Source: Streptomyces collinus
GTDB taxonomy: Bacteria > Actinomycetota > Actinomycetes > Streptomycetales > Streptomycetaceae
Assembly: GCF_031348265.1 (NCBI RefSeq)
Contig: NZ_CP133771.1
Location: 5,456,001-5,520,000 of the forward strand
Direction: 5' to 3'
Length of the DNA stretch: 64,000 nucleotides
The notes under the pieces: model-generated
The model's database searches: none
What the model saw: the letters and a program-made list of their open reading frames with translations, nothing else
Told to the model about the DNA's origin: nothing
Program-made: the position numbers and the translations under genes
Shown: positions 51,056-59,670 of the stretch, in pieces
Position numbering within the stretch: position 1 is the first letter of the stretch
Layout of the letters: each line of letters opens with the position of its first letter

Positions 51056-51676
51056 TCAGTCGCTCGTCTTCGGCCGGCCCGCCTTGAGGATCTCGGCCAC
51101 GTCGAGAGTCACCTTCGCGCCGATGGAGTCCGGGAGGGTGACGAGCTCGCCGGGGGCGTGTGGGCGGTGGTTCTCGTAGGTGCTTCCGACCGGGTTGGTC
51201 AGGACGTGGAGGCGTTGGTGTTTGCGGTCCACGATGACGTAGACCGGGACCTTCGCCTCGGCGTAGGCGGCGACCTTCGTCTTCAGGTCGTTCTTCCAGT
51301 TTGTGGACGTGACCTCCAGCACCAGGCGGAAGCAGACCGGTTCGTAAGCGTTGTTCTCGACGTGATGGTCCTCGAAATCGGCGTCCACGACCGCAAGATC
51401 GGGGATGGCGTAGTCCTCCGGTTCCATGGGCAGCCACAGACCGACGCCCTGAAGGAGTTCGGTTTCGCCTCCATCCAGGTCGGCTGCCATGAAGGGACGC
51501 ATGAGCTTGGTCAGCGCGCGAGCATGGGCGCCGTCAGGGGACGGGGTCACGAGGAGATGGCCTCCGATGATCTCGACGCGGTAGCCCGGATGGCGCTCCA
51601 TGATCTCGTCGGCGATGGTCGTGAGGGTGACCGGCTCTTCGTCGTGGAAGGGCTGCTCGACGGAAGCTGCGGACAT
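51056..51676 (-). CDS. Uma2-family (DUF820) putative nuclease
   Basis: 206 residues. The PD-(D/E)xK-like core is visible as AIPDLAVVDADF and RLVLEVTSTNWKNDLKTKVAAYAEAKVPVYVIVD. Uma2 proteins are very abundant in Streptomyces and cyanobacteria, with unproven nuclease function. ATG at 51676 after AGGAGGCACCTG; a longer frame to 51712 lacks such a site. It ends 3 bp from the DUF4132 gene, convergent, with no terminator between them. Confidence 0.88.
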   Translation of the reverse strand: MSAASVEQPFHDEEPVTLTTIADEIMERHPGYRVEIIGGHLLVTPSPDGAHARALTKLMRPFMAADLDGGETELLQGVGLWLPMEPEDYAIPDLAVVDADFEDHHVENNAYEPVCFRLVLEVTSTNWKNDLKTKVAAYAEAKVPVYVIVDRKHQRLHVLTNPVGSTYENHRPHAPGELVTLPDSIGAKVTLDVAEILKAGRPKTSD

Positions 51677-51776
51677 CAGGTGCCTCCTGGGAACTGGTGT
51701 CGAGAGCATCATCGTAGGCCGGACGACGTCCGTGCGGCCCGTTCCGCTGCGTTCACCCGATGGTGTGGCATATGCC

Positions 51777-51811
51777 AGAGGGCCCCGTCTCCAGCGGAAA
51801 CGGGGCCCTCT
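51777..51811 (-). terminator. sdh operon terminator
   Basis: 12-bp perfect inverted repeat AGAGGGCCCCGT ... ACGGGGCCCTCT with an 11-nt loop, 18 bases past the sdhB stop codon. Confidence 0.85.
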
Positions 51812-51828
51812 TGGACAAGCGGTCGACC

Positions 51829-52608
51829 TCAGAAGCGGCGCGTGATCAGTGCGCGCTTGACCTCTGCGATCGCCTTCGTGACCTCGATGCCGCGCGGGCA
51901 GGCGTCCGTGCAGTTGAAGGTCGTGCGGCAGCGCCAGACGCCGTCGCGGTCGTTCAGGATCTCCAGGCGCTGCTCGCCCGCCTCGTCACGCGAGTCGAAG
52001 ATGAAGCGGTGCGCGTTGACGATGGCGGCCGGGCCGAAGTACTGGCCGTCGTTCCAGAAGACCGGGCACGACGTGGTGCAGGCCGCGCAGAGGATGCACT
52101 TCGTGGTGTCGTCGAAGCGCTCGCGGTCCTCGGCCGTCTGGAAACGCTCACGCGTCGGCTCGTTCGTGTCCTTCGTGATGAGGAAGGGCATGACGTCGCG
52201 GTACGCCTGGAAGAACGGCTCCATGTCGACCACGAGGTCCTTCAGGACCGTGAGGCCCTTGATGGCCTCGACCGTGATCGGCTTCTCGGGGTTGATGTCC
52301 TTGATCAGGGTCTTGCAGGCAAGACGGTTCTTGCCGTTGATCCGCATCGCGTCCGAACCGCAGATGCCGTGGGCGCAGGAGCGGCGGAAGGTGAGGGTGC
52401 CGTCCAGGTCCCACTTGATCTTGTGGAGGGCGTCGAGGACACGCTCCTTGGGGTCGATCTCCACCTGGAAGTCTTCCCACACCGCTTCCGCCGCGACCTC
52501 CGGGTTGAAGCGGCGGATGCGGAAGGTGACCGTGATGTAGGGGGAGTCGGCGAAACCGGGCTCGGGCTTGCCGGCCGCGTCTTCCTTGTCCAGAACAGGG
52601 GTAGCCAT
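51829..52608 (-). CDS. sdhB: Succinate dehydrogenase iron-sulfur subunit
   Basis: 259 residues. Cysteine clusters for the [2Fe-2S], [4Fe-4S] and [3Fe-4S] centres: SCAHGICGSDAM...LAC, CILCAACTTSCP and CTDACPRGI. Carries electrons from SdhA to the membrane quinone. Last gene of sdhCDAB; its ATG overlaps the sdhA stop by one base. Confidence 0.97.
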   Translation of the reverse strand: MATPVLDKEDAAGKPEPGFADSPYITVTFRIRRFNPEVAAEAVWEDFQVEIDPKERVLDALHKIKWDLDGTLTFRRSCAHGICGSDAMRINGKNRLACKTLIKDINPEKPITVEAIKGLTVLKDLVVDMEPFFQAYRDVMPFLITKDTNEPTRERFQTAEDRERFDDTTKCILCAACTTSCPVFWNDGQYFGPAAIVNAHRFIFDSRDEAGEQRLEILNDRDGVWRCRTTFNCTDACPRGIEVTKAIAEVKRALITRRF

Positions 52609-54362
52609 CAGTACTTACGCTCCATCGGCTGGTAGCGGGTCTGGACGACCGGCTTGTAGTCGAGACGGACGGTTTCGGAACCGTCGGCGCCGACCTCGCG
52701 GTACGCCATGGTGTGCCGCATGAAGTTGACGTCGTCGCGGTTGGGGTAGTCCTCGCGGTAGTGACCACCGCGGGACTCCTTGCGGGCGAGCGCGGAGACC
52801 GCCATGACCTCGGCGAGGTCGAGCAGGTTGCCCAGCTCGACGGCCTCCAGCAGGTCCGTGTTGAACCGCTTGCCCTTGTCCTGGATCGACACGTTCTTGT
52901 ACCGCTCGCGCAGCTCCGCGATCTTCTCGACCGCAGTCTTGATCGTCTGCTCGGTGCGGAACACCATGACGTTGGCGTCCATGGTCTCCTGCAGCTCGCG
53001 CCGCAGTTCCGCCACCCGCTCGTTGCCGGTGGCGTCGCGCAGCCGCTCGACCTGCTCGACCACGAGCTCGGCCGGGTTCTCCGGCAGCTCGACGAACTCC
53101 GCCTTCTGCGCGTACTCGGCGGCGGCGATGCCCGCGCGCTTGCCGAAGACGTTGATGTCCAGCAGCGAGTTCGTGCCGAGGCGGTTGGCGCCGTGGACGG
53201 ACACGCAGGCGACCTCGCCGGCCGCGTACAGGCCCGGGACGACCGTGGTGTTGTCCGCCAGGACCTCACCCTCGACGTTGGTCGGGATGCCGCCCATGGC
53301 GTAGTGCGCGGTGGGCTGGATCGGGATCGGGTCCGTGTAGGGCTCGATGCCGAGGTAGGTGCGGGCGAACTCCGTGATGTCCGGGAGCTTCGCGTCCAGC
53401 TGCTCCGGCGGGAGGTGCGTGAGGTCGAGGTAGACGTGGTCGCCCTCGGGACCGCAGCCGCGGCCCTCACGGATCTCCGTGTAGATGGAGCGGGACACGA
53501 CGTCACGGGACGCGAGGTCCTTCATGACCGGCGCGTACTTCTCCATGAAGCGCTCGCCGTCCTTGTTGCGGAGGATGCCGCCCTCACCGCGGGCGCCCTC
53601 CGTCAGCAGGATGCCCATGCGCCAGATGCCGGTCGGGTGGAACTGGAAGAACTCCATGTCCTCCAGCGGCAGCCCGCGGCGGTAGACGGCCGCCTGGCCG
53701 TCACCGGTCAGCGTGTGCGCGTTCGACGTCACCTTGAAGAACTTGCCGCAGCCGCCGGACGCGTAGACCACGGACTTCGCCTGGAAGACGTGGATCTCGC
53801 CGGTCGCCAGTTCGTAGGCCACCACACCGGCGGACTTCTTGACGCCGTCGACCTCGGTGATCAGCTGGTCCAGGACGTAGAACTCGTTGTAGAACTCCAC
53901 GCCCTCCTTGACGCAGTTCTGGTACAGCGTCTGGAGGATCATGTGGCCGGTGCGGTCGGCCGCGTAGCAGGAGCGGCGGACCGGGGCCTCGCCGTGGTTG
54001 CGGCTGTGACCGCCGAAGCGGCGCTGGTCGATGGTGCCGTTCGGGGTCCGGTTGAACGGCAGGCCCATCTTCTCCAGGTCGAGGACGGAGTCGATGGCCT
54101 CCTTCGCCAGGATCTCGGCGGCATCCTGGTCTACCAGGTAGTCACCGCCCTTGACCGTGTCGAAGGTGTGCCACTCCCAGTTGTCCTCCTCCACGTTGGC
54201 GAGCGCGGCGGCCATGCCGCCCTGCGCGGCGCCCGTGTGGGAGCGGGTCGGGTAGAGCTTGGTCAGCACGGCGGTGCGGCTGCGCTTCGTGGACTCGATG
54301 GCCGCGCGCATGCCCGCGCCACCGGCGCCGACGATGACGGTGTCGTACTTGTGGATCTTCAT
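52608..54362 (-). CDS. sdhA: Succinate dehydrogenase flavoprotein subunit
   Basis: 584 residues. FAD-binding VIVGAGGAGMRAAIES, the histidine flavinylation region SHTGAAQGGMAAAL, the active site GGHSRNHGEAPVRRSCYAADRTGH and HPTGI. It oxidises succinate to fumarate in the TCA cycle, with electrons passed to SdhB. ATG at 54362; a 19-bp gap to sdhD. Confidence 0.98.
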   Translation of the reverse strand: MKIHKYDTVIVGAGGAGMRAAIESTKRSRTAVLTKLYPTRSHTGAAQGGMAAALANVEEDNWEWHTFDTVKGGDYLVDQDAAEILAKEAIDSVLDLEKMGLPFNRTPNGTIDQRRFGGHSRNHGEAPVRRSCYAADRTGHMILQTLYQNCVKEGVEFYNEFYVLDQLITEVDGVKKSAGVVAYELATGEIHVFQAKSVVYASGGCGKFFKVTSNAHTLTGDGQAAVYRRGLPLEDMEFFQFHPTGIWRMGILLTEGARGEGGILRNKDGERFMEKYAPVMKDLASRDVVSRSIYTEIREGRGCGPEGDHVYLDLTHLPPEQLDAKLPDITEFARTYLGIEPYTDPIPIQPTAHYAMGGIPTNVEGEVLADNTTVVPGLYAAGEVACVSVHGANRLGTNSLLDINVFGKRAGIAAAEYAQKAEFVELPENPAELVVEQVERLRDATGNERVAELRRELQETMDANVMVFRTEQTIKTAVEKIAELRERYKNVSIQDKGKRFNTDLLEAVELGNLLDLAEVMAVSALARKESRGGHYREDYPNRDDVNFMRHTMAYREVGADGSETVRLDYKPVVQTRYQPMERKY

Positions 54363-54381
54363 GATTCTCGCAGCCCCGTGC

Positions 54382-54864
54382 CTAGCGGATGTTCGGGTCG
54401 AAGGTGAAGATCACCAGCGTGCCCAGCAGGATGGTGAACACCGTGGCCGTGTAGAGCAGGCCCTTGAGCCACAGCCGGGTGTTCGCGCGCTCCGCGTAGT
54501 CGTTGATGACCGTGCGCAGGCCGTTGGCGCCGTGCAGCATGGCGAGCCACAGCATCAGCAGGTCCCAGACCTGCCAGAACGGGGACGCCCAGCGGCCCGC
54601 CACGAAGGCGAAGCCGATCTTGGAGACGCCGCCGTCCAGCACGAGCTGGATCAGCAGGTGGCCGAGGACCAGGATGACCAGCACGACGCCCGACAGGCGC
54701 ATGAAGAGCCAGGCGGCCAGCTCGAAGTTGCCCCGGGTGCTCTTCGGGGTCTTCTTGGTCCGCTGGCGCGGGGCCTCGATGAAGGGCGCCGGGTTGTCGA
54801 CGGTGTAGACGGCGCCGCCCTCGACGGGGCCGACGCCGGCAGCGGTCTTCTCAGACGTGGACAT
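54382..54864 (-). CDS. sdhD: Succinate dehydrogenase membrane anchor subunit
   Basis: 160 residues with three helices (AAWLFMRLSGVVLVILVLGHLLI, WDLLMLWLAMLHGANGLRTVI, LLYTATVFTILLGTLVIFTF). Histidines in LVLGHLL and MLHGANG are candidates for heme ligation. Follows sdhC with a 5-bp gap. Confidence 0.94.
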   Translation of the reverse strand: MSTSEKTAAGVGPVEGGAVYTVDNPAPFIEAPRQRTKKTPKSTRGNFELAAWLFMRLSGVVLVILVLGHLLIQLVLDGGVSKIGFAFVAGRWASPFWQVWDLLMLWLAMLHGANGLRTVINDYAERANTRLWLKGLLYTATVFTILLGTLVIFTFDPNIR

Positions 54865-54869
54865 TGGCG

Positions 54870-55250
54870 TCAGCTCCCGAACAGTTCACGAGCGGCGTGG
54901 CCGAGGACGGGGTAGATGGCCCCGAGCATCAGCACGACCCACAGGGCGACGACGGTCCAGAGCATCTGCTTCTGGTAGCGGGCGCCCTTGATCCAGAAGT
55001 CGACAGCGATGACGCGCAGACCGTTGAGCGCGTGGAAGAGGATGGCGGCGACGAGGCCGTACTCCAGCAGCGCGACGATCGGCGTCTTGTACGTGGCCAC
55101 GACGGTGTCGTAGGCCTCAGGGGACACACGGACGAGAGCGGTGTCCAGCACGTGGACGAACAGGAAGAAGAAGATGAGGACGCCGGTGACTCGGTGAGCC
55201 ACCCAGGACCACATTCCTTCCCGGCCGCGGTACAGCGTTCCAGCCGGCAC
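54870..55250 (-). CDS. sdhC: Succinate dehydrogenase cytochrome b subunit
   Basis: 126 residues, three helices, with GMWSWVAHRVTGVLIFFFLFVHVLDT and ILFHALNGLRVI as the family signatures and heme-ligand histidines. GTG at 55250 chosen because GGAGG lies 8 nt upstream and the length is canonical; the frame stays open another 51 codons. First gene of the operon. The 220-bp upstream region contains GCATCG-TAG-CGATGC (55338-55352), overlapping a possible TACGAT -10 box. Confidence 0.94.
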   Translation of the reverse strand: MPAGTLYRGREGMWSWVAHRVTGVLIFFFLFVHVLDTALVRVSPEAYDTVVATYKTPIVALLEYGLVAAILFHALNGLRVIAVDFWIKGARYQKQMLWTVVALWVVLMLGAIYPVLGHAARELFGS

Positions 55251-55470
55251 GGAAGTTTCCTCCGGGAGCGGGGATTGGGGCCGCGCCGGCTTGGTGTGTC
55301 GGTCGGGCCCGGCCGGGTACGGTCCACCGGCCCCCAGCATCGTAGCGATGCGCTGCCGCTGGGCTGAGCCCGGGTCCCTGGGTGTGATCAAACTGGCACG
55401 CAAAGAGGTACTGGTGGGCTAGTGCGGCCCAGGGGGCAGGGGGTGTTCTTGGGACGCCGGGTGCGAGTCG

Positions 55471-55944
55471 TCAGTGGTTGCTCGCGCAGTTCCCCGCGCC
55501 CCTCAAGGCGCTGACCAGCCGCACGCTCGCCAGGCGGCGGAGTTCGTCGGCCACGACCGCGCGCTCCTCCTCGGGATCGTTGGTCAATCGCGACCGGATG
55601 GCCGCGAGGAGGCGGTCCAGGGTTTCCGACGGGGACAGGCCGTCCAGGCAGATGACGAACATGTGCCCGAAGCGGGCCTCGTAGGCGGCGTGGGCCGCGC
55701 TCAGGGCGGTGTGGGCCGCGGAGTAGGTGTCCGGCGGGAGGGTGGGAAGGGGCTCGGCCGCCAGCGCTTCCGTGAGGTCGGACCAGGTCAGGTCGTAGGC
55801 CGCCTCGTCCGCAGCGGCCAGCAGCGAGTCCACGTCCGGGTAGGGGCGGTGGTCCGCGACGCGCCGGGCCCAGCGGAGGCTGCGCAGGCAGGCGAGGAGG
55901 GCCTGCTCCAGCTCCTGTGCGGAGGCTGCGTTGAAGTGCTCCAC
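55471..55944 (-). CDS. OHCU decarboxylase (ureidoimidazoline decarboxylase)
   Basis: 157 residues matching 2-oxo-4-hydroxy-4-carboxy-5-ureidoimidazoline decarboxylase of urate catabolism, producing S-allantoin. Signature: YEARFGHMFVICLDGLS followed by an Arg/Leu-rich helix. The last ten residues (RGAGNCASNH) are encoded by a dispersed Streptomyces repeat, suggesting that an original stop was lost or replaced. GTG start with a weak ribosome binding site. No other urate genes adjoin it. Confidence 0.88.
   Translation of the reverse strand: MEHFNAASAQELEQALLACLRSLRWARRVADHRPYPDVDSLLAAADEAAYDLTWSDLTEALAAEPLPTLPPDTYSAAHTALSAAHAAYEARFGHMFVICLDGLSPSETLDRLLAAIRSRLTNDPEEERAVVADELRRLASVRLVSALRGAGNCASNH
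55482..55507. repeat. Dispersed Streptomyces-type repeat, copy 2 (in the OHCU decarboxylase tail)
   Basis: Reverse-complement copy of the element at 31817-31846, sharing GGGGCGCGGGGAACTGCGCG. Here it is part of an open reading frame and encodes about RGAGNCA near the C-terminus of the decarboxylase. Confidence 0.7.
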
Positions 55945-56168
55945 CGGTATGGCGAGTCGGCCGGGGAGGTCTGGGAGACGGTGCGCAGGCAGCGTGGGTC
56001 CTCGTGGGCGTCACGTGTGTCAGCAGGGCGAGCTGTGAGAGATGTGACGTCACGCTATCGAGTACGACCATGACGTGTCCGAAGGATGCCTGAATTTCAC
56101 CCGGGCGGGAGAGATTCGGCACGCGTGGTGGACGCGCGCCATACGGCCCCGGGTTTTAGGTTGGCTGA

Positions 56169-57836
56169 GTGAGTCAGCACAGGCGCCGGACTTCGGCGAA
56201 GCAGGAGAAACAGCGGCAGGTGCTGGTCGTGGCCATGGCTGTAGCCCTGGTCGTGGTCGCGGCCGGGGTGAGTCTTGGGCTCTGGGCGGCCTCGGGCGGC
56301 GACGGCGGGTCCACCGGCTCTCAGGCCAGATCCTCGCAGGGGGCCACCGCGGCCGCCCCGCCGGACCAGGCACCGGAGGCGGCCCCGACCCCCAGTCCGA
56401 CGCGCTCCTACCCCCTGTCCGAGGCACCCCGCACCATCCCCGCCGTGCGCGACCACGAACCGGCGCGCGGTCCGGGCTGGAAGCCCGAGAAGGGCAACCG
56501 GGTGGTCGTGGACGACCCGGCGCTGGCCGACGAGGGCCGGCTGGTCGCGGGCGAGCTGGGCTTGGCGTACGCGGGCGAGAAGGGCGACAAGAAGGCCGGG
56601 GACCTGCGGCTGGCGCTGAACGGTGACAAGGGCGCGAACCCGGAGTCGTACACGATGACCGTGCGCGACGGGCGGGTGGAGATCGACGGGCCGTCCGACG
56701 CGGGGGTCTTCTACGGCACCCGCACGCTCAAGCAGGAGACCCACGACGGCGGCACGGCGCCCGAGGGGGTCGTGAAGGACGAGCCGGCCAAGCCCCAGCG
56801 CGGGTTCATGCTGGACATCGCGCGCAAGAACTTCACGGCCGGCTGGATCGAGGACCGCGTCCGGGAACTGGGCGACCTGAAGTTCAACCAGCTGGGGCTG
56901 CACTTCTCCGACGACCAGGGCTTCCGGATCGAGTCCTCCTCCCATCCCGAGATCGTGTCGCAGCAGCATCTGACCAAGGCGCAGGTGCGGAAGATCATCG
57001 ACCTGGCGCGGAGCCGGCACATCACGGTCGTGCCCGAGATCGACTCGCCCGGCCACCTGGGCGCGGTCCTCGACGCCCACCCCGACCTGCAGCTGCGCAG
57101 CGCGCAGGGGTCGGCGGTGCAGGGCGCCATCGACATCTCCAAGGCGGGGAGCGCCGAGATCGTCGACGACCTGCTCAACGAGTACGCGGACCTCTTCCCC
57201 GGCGGGCCGTGGCACCTCGGCGGCGATGAGTACCAGGCGCTGACCCGGTCGGACCCGGAGGCGTCGTTCCCGCAGCTGGCCGCCGCCGCCCGGGAGAGGT
57301 ACGGCTCCGGCGCGACGGTCGCCGACCTCACGACCGGCTGGCTGAACGACCGGGCCGACACCGTCCGCAAGCACCAGCGCGTCCCGCGCGCCTGGAACGA
57401 CGGCTTCTTCCGCGGCACCTCCGTCCAGGCCGCCAAGGACATCCAGGTCGCCTACTGGACGGGCAAGGAGATCGGCGCCCGGGCTCCCCTGGAGTACCTG
57501 GAGGCGGGCCGCAAGGTGATCAACTACAACGACGAGTTCCTGTACTACGTGCTCGGCGAGCCGCAGACCTTCGTCTACCCGACGGGCCAGCGGATCTACG
57601 AGCAGTGGACACCGCGGGTGCTGCGCGGCACCGCGGCCGTCCCGGCGCGCTACGACGGCCAGATCCTCGGCGGGTCCTTCGCCGTCTGGTGCGACCTCGC
57701 GAACTCCCAGACGGAGGACCAGGTGGCGGCCGGGATCCGGATGCCGCTGCGGGCGACCGTCCAGAAGCTGTGGGACCCGGACAGGCCCGAGCTGTCCTGG
57801 GCGGAGTTCCGGGCGCTGGCGGACAGGCTCGGCTGA
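56169..57836 (+). CDS. Membrane-anchored beta-N-acetylhexosaminidase (GH20)
   Basis: 555 residues: N-terminal cytoplasmic basic stretch and one helix (VLVVAMAVALVVVAAGVSLGLWA), Ser/Pro/Ala linker, a GH20b-like domain (about 90-205), then the GH20 barrel with RGFMLDIARKNF, KFNQLGLHFSDDQGFRIES, VVPEIDSPGH and the catalytic Asp-Glu pair in WHLGGDEYQ. It removes terminal GlcNAc/GalNAc from chitin or cell-wall oligosaccharides, probably at the cell surface because no cleavage site is evident. GTG start, uncertain. Probably monocistronic. Confidence 0.93.
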   Translation: MSQHRRRTSAKQEKQRQVLVVAMAVALVVVAAGVSLGLWAASGGDGGSTGSQARSSQGATAAAPPDQAPEAAPTPSPTRSYPLSEAPRTIPAVRDHEPARGPGWKPEKGNRVVVDDPALADEGRLVAGELGLAYAGEKGDKKAGDLRLALNGDKGANPESYTMTVRDGRVEIDGPSDAGVFYGTRTLKQETHDGGTAPEGVVKDEPAKPQRGFMLDIARKNFTAGWIEDRVRELGDLKFNQLGLHFSDDQGFRIESSSHPEIVSQQHLTKAQVRKIIDLARSRHITVVPEIDSPGHLGAVLDAHPDLQLRSAQGSAVQGAIDISKAGSAEIVDDLLNEYADLFPGGPWHLGGDEYQALTRSDPEASFPQLAAAARERYGSGATVADLTTGWLNDRADTVRKHQRVPRAWNDGFFRGTSVQAAKDIQVAYWTGKEIGARAPLEYLEAGRKVINYNDEFLYYVLGEPQTFVYPTGQRIYEQWTPRVLRGTAAVPARYDGQILGGSFAVWCDLANSQTEDQVAAGIRMPLRATVQKLWDPDRPELSWAEFRALADRLG

Positions 57837-57931
57837 CCGGAACGAATTGGCGCATACGGCTGCGAACTCGCGTACGCCTGTGGTCGTCTTCTGGCGCGAG
57901 TGGAGTCGAATATGCCGGGGGGAACCGGGAC

Positions 57932-58438
57932 ATGGGCTACTGGGGATATTTCGTCGTGGGCCGGGGGGAGCGGCCGCTGCCGGAGCTGGACGCGCTGGCG
58001 GGGGCCGGGGAGGGCCCGACGCAGCGCGCCTCGGCGGCGGGCGGATGGCAGGTCTGGGAGTACCCGAGCAGCGACGGCGACATCGGGAACATGAACGCCC
58101 TGGCGCGGGAGACCGGGGCGCCCGCGCTCTTCGGGTACGTCATGAACAGCGAGTGCGTGGTGCTGGAGGCCGCGGCCCCGGAGAGCGGGGCGTGGACGAC
58201 CTGCCTCGCGCGCTCCGCGATGGCCGGGTACCTGGGGGCCGGCCGCGAGGGTCTCACGCTGGAGGACTACTTCCTGGAACCCGGTGACGCCGCCGAGCGC
58301 GCCGTGCGCTGGGCCGCCGAGGCCGGGTGCGAGGTGAACGCCGACGCCCTCGTGGCCGTACTGACTTCAGACCCTGACCCCCTGGCCGAAAACCTCTTGT
58401 TCCGCTTCCTCGACAGGCTGGGCGTGGTGCCCCTGTGA
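57932..58438 (+). CDS. Conserved hypothetical protein
   Basis: 168 residues beginning MGYWGYFVVGRGERPLPELDAL, with no signal peptide or membrane helix. Aromatic-rich N-terminal half (GGWQVWEYPSS, FGYVMNSECVVLEAA) and an acidic C-terminal half (LEDYFLEPGDAAERAVRWAAEAGC). I recall similar Streptomyces proteins only as hypothetical. ATG at 57932 after GGGGGGAACCGGGAC. Confidence 0.78.
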   Translation: MGYWGYFVVGRGERPLPELDALAGAGEGPTQRASAAGGWQVWEYPSSDGDIGNMNALARETGAPALFGYVMNSECVVLEAAAPESGAWTTCLARSAMAGYLGAGREGLTLEDYFLEPGDAAERAVRWAAEAGCEVNADALVAVLTSDPDPLAENLLFRFLDRLGVVPL

Positions 58439-58546
58439 CACTCCGGGGCCGTTGCGCGCAGTAAGGGGAAGTGCGGGTTCCGTGAGGGGTGAGGGCTGGT
58501 GGCGGCCTGATCGGGCCCCGGAGAAGGCCCGCGGAGGGAGGCGTGG

Positions 58547-59101
58547 ATGAGCCTGGTGGAGTTGATCGCACAGGCCGACGAACGCGGGCTGGCCGCGAGC
58601 GGGCTGGCTTGTCTCGATCGGTGCGTGCCCCTGCTGGGCGGCGACGACGAGACCCTGCGGCCGGTGTGGGCGAGCCTCGGCGACGACGCCGGCGCCGGTG
58701 AGTGGGGCGAGCGGCTGGAGCAGGCGCGCGGCAAGCTGGACGCGGCCGGCGCCGGGGACGAGGCGGCCGTGCTCGCCCACCGGATGCTGGAGGCCGCCCC
58801 CGCCGAGCGGTCCGCCGCGGAAGTCCGGGTGTGGGCCGACGCCTGCTCCGTCGCCTCCCTGCAGATCCACCGGCTCCTGGACACCGCCCAGGACGAGGCC
58901 TCGACCGTGGACTCCCGCCGCGAGGGCCGTACGGACGGCATGTCACCCCTCGTCGCCGCCGAACTGCGCCGCCAGGTCATCGTCCTGGAGGTCCTGGCCG
59001 GACACGGTCCGGCCGGGCTGCGCCGGGCGCTGGAGGTGTCGACGGAGGGGCGGCGGGTGCTGCGCGCGGTGGTCTCCCGCCGGAGCCGGCAGCAGGGCTG
59101 A
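58547..59101 (+). CDS. Hypothetical alpha-helical cytoplasmic protein
   Basis: 184 residues, strongly Ala/Glu/Arg/Leu-rich and apparently all helical (EWGERLEQARGKLDAAGAGDEAAVLAHRML in pieces), no membrane segment. ATG after GGAGGGAGGCGTGG. No family recognised. Confidence 0.72.
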   Translation: MSLVELIAQADERGLAASGLACLDRCVPLLGGDDETLRPVWASLGDDAGAGEWGERLEQARGKLDAAGAGDEAAVLAHRMLEAAPAERSAAEVRVWADACSVASLQIHRLLDTAQDEASTVDSRREGRTDGMSPLVAAELRRQVIVLEVLAGHGPAGLRRALEVSTEGRRVLRAVVSRRSRQQG

Positions 59102-59272
59102 GTGGGGCCGCCGACGGCCCGACCGGCCTGAGAACCACTGAGGGACCCCTAAACCCGCTTCCTGGAAGGGTCCTGTGACTGTCCCTTGGGCAAGGTGGGG
59201 CAATCCTGCGCCGCTTCGGGGCAGTCGCCGATTCCGGGTGACGAAACGCTTCGTCGCAGCGCTTTCCGGGAT

Positions 59273-59668
59273 GTGACGACTCAAGCGGAGACCAGGCCAT
59301 CGGCGGCTGCGAAGCCGCTGCGATGGGCGGCGGACACAGTGGCGACGATGCGCGAGGGAGCACGGCTGCACCTCGACTACTCGGCACAGAGTCTGTGGAG
59401 CATCGACCGGATGATCGAGGGGATACGGCAGGAAGGAGCGCCCGAGGCCGCCGTCCAGCAGGCACTGCGCGGCTTCGGCGCCTACGCCGGTGAGGTGATC
59501 GTGCGTCAGACCGGCGCCGAGTGGTGGGCGACCGGCGGCGACCACTGGATCCGCACCCCCGACGGACGCCTGTGGGACCCCATCGACGAGGCCCGCCGCT
59601 GCTACGCCGGCCACGGTTCGCTGCGGTTGCTGTGCCGGGACGCGGTGAGCACCGAGCCCCGGGCATAG
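59273..59668 (+). CDS. Hypothetical protein
   Basis: About 131 residues from a GTG at 59273; other in-frame starts exist (TTG 59186, ATG 59348) and the ribosome binding site does not decide. The core LHLDYSAQSLWSIDRMIEGIR, GFGAYAGEVIVRQTGAEWWATGGDHWIRTPDG and LWDPIDEA resembles small actinobacterial proteins of unknown function. Stops 2 bp before the converging amidase gene. Confidence 0.7.
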   Translation: MTTQAETRPSAAAKPLRWAADTVATMREGARLHLDYSAQSLWSIDRMIEGIRQEGAPEAAVQQALRGFGAYAGEVIVRQTGAEWWATGGDHWIRTPDGRLWDPIDEARRCYAGHGSLRLLCRDAVSTEPRA

Positions 59669-59670
59669 CG

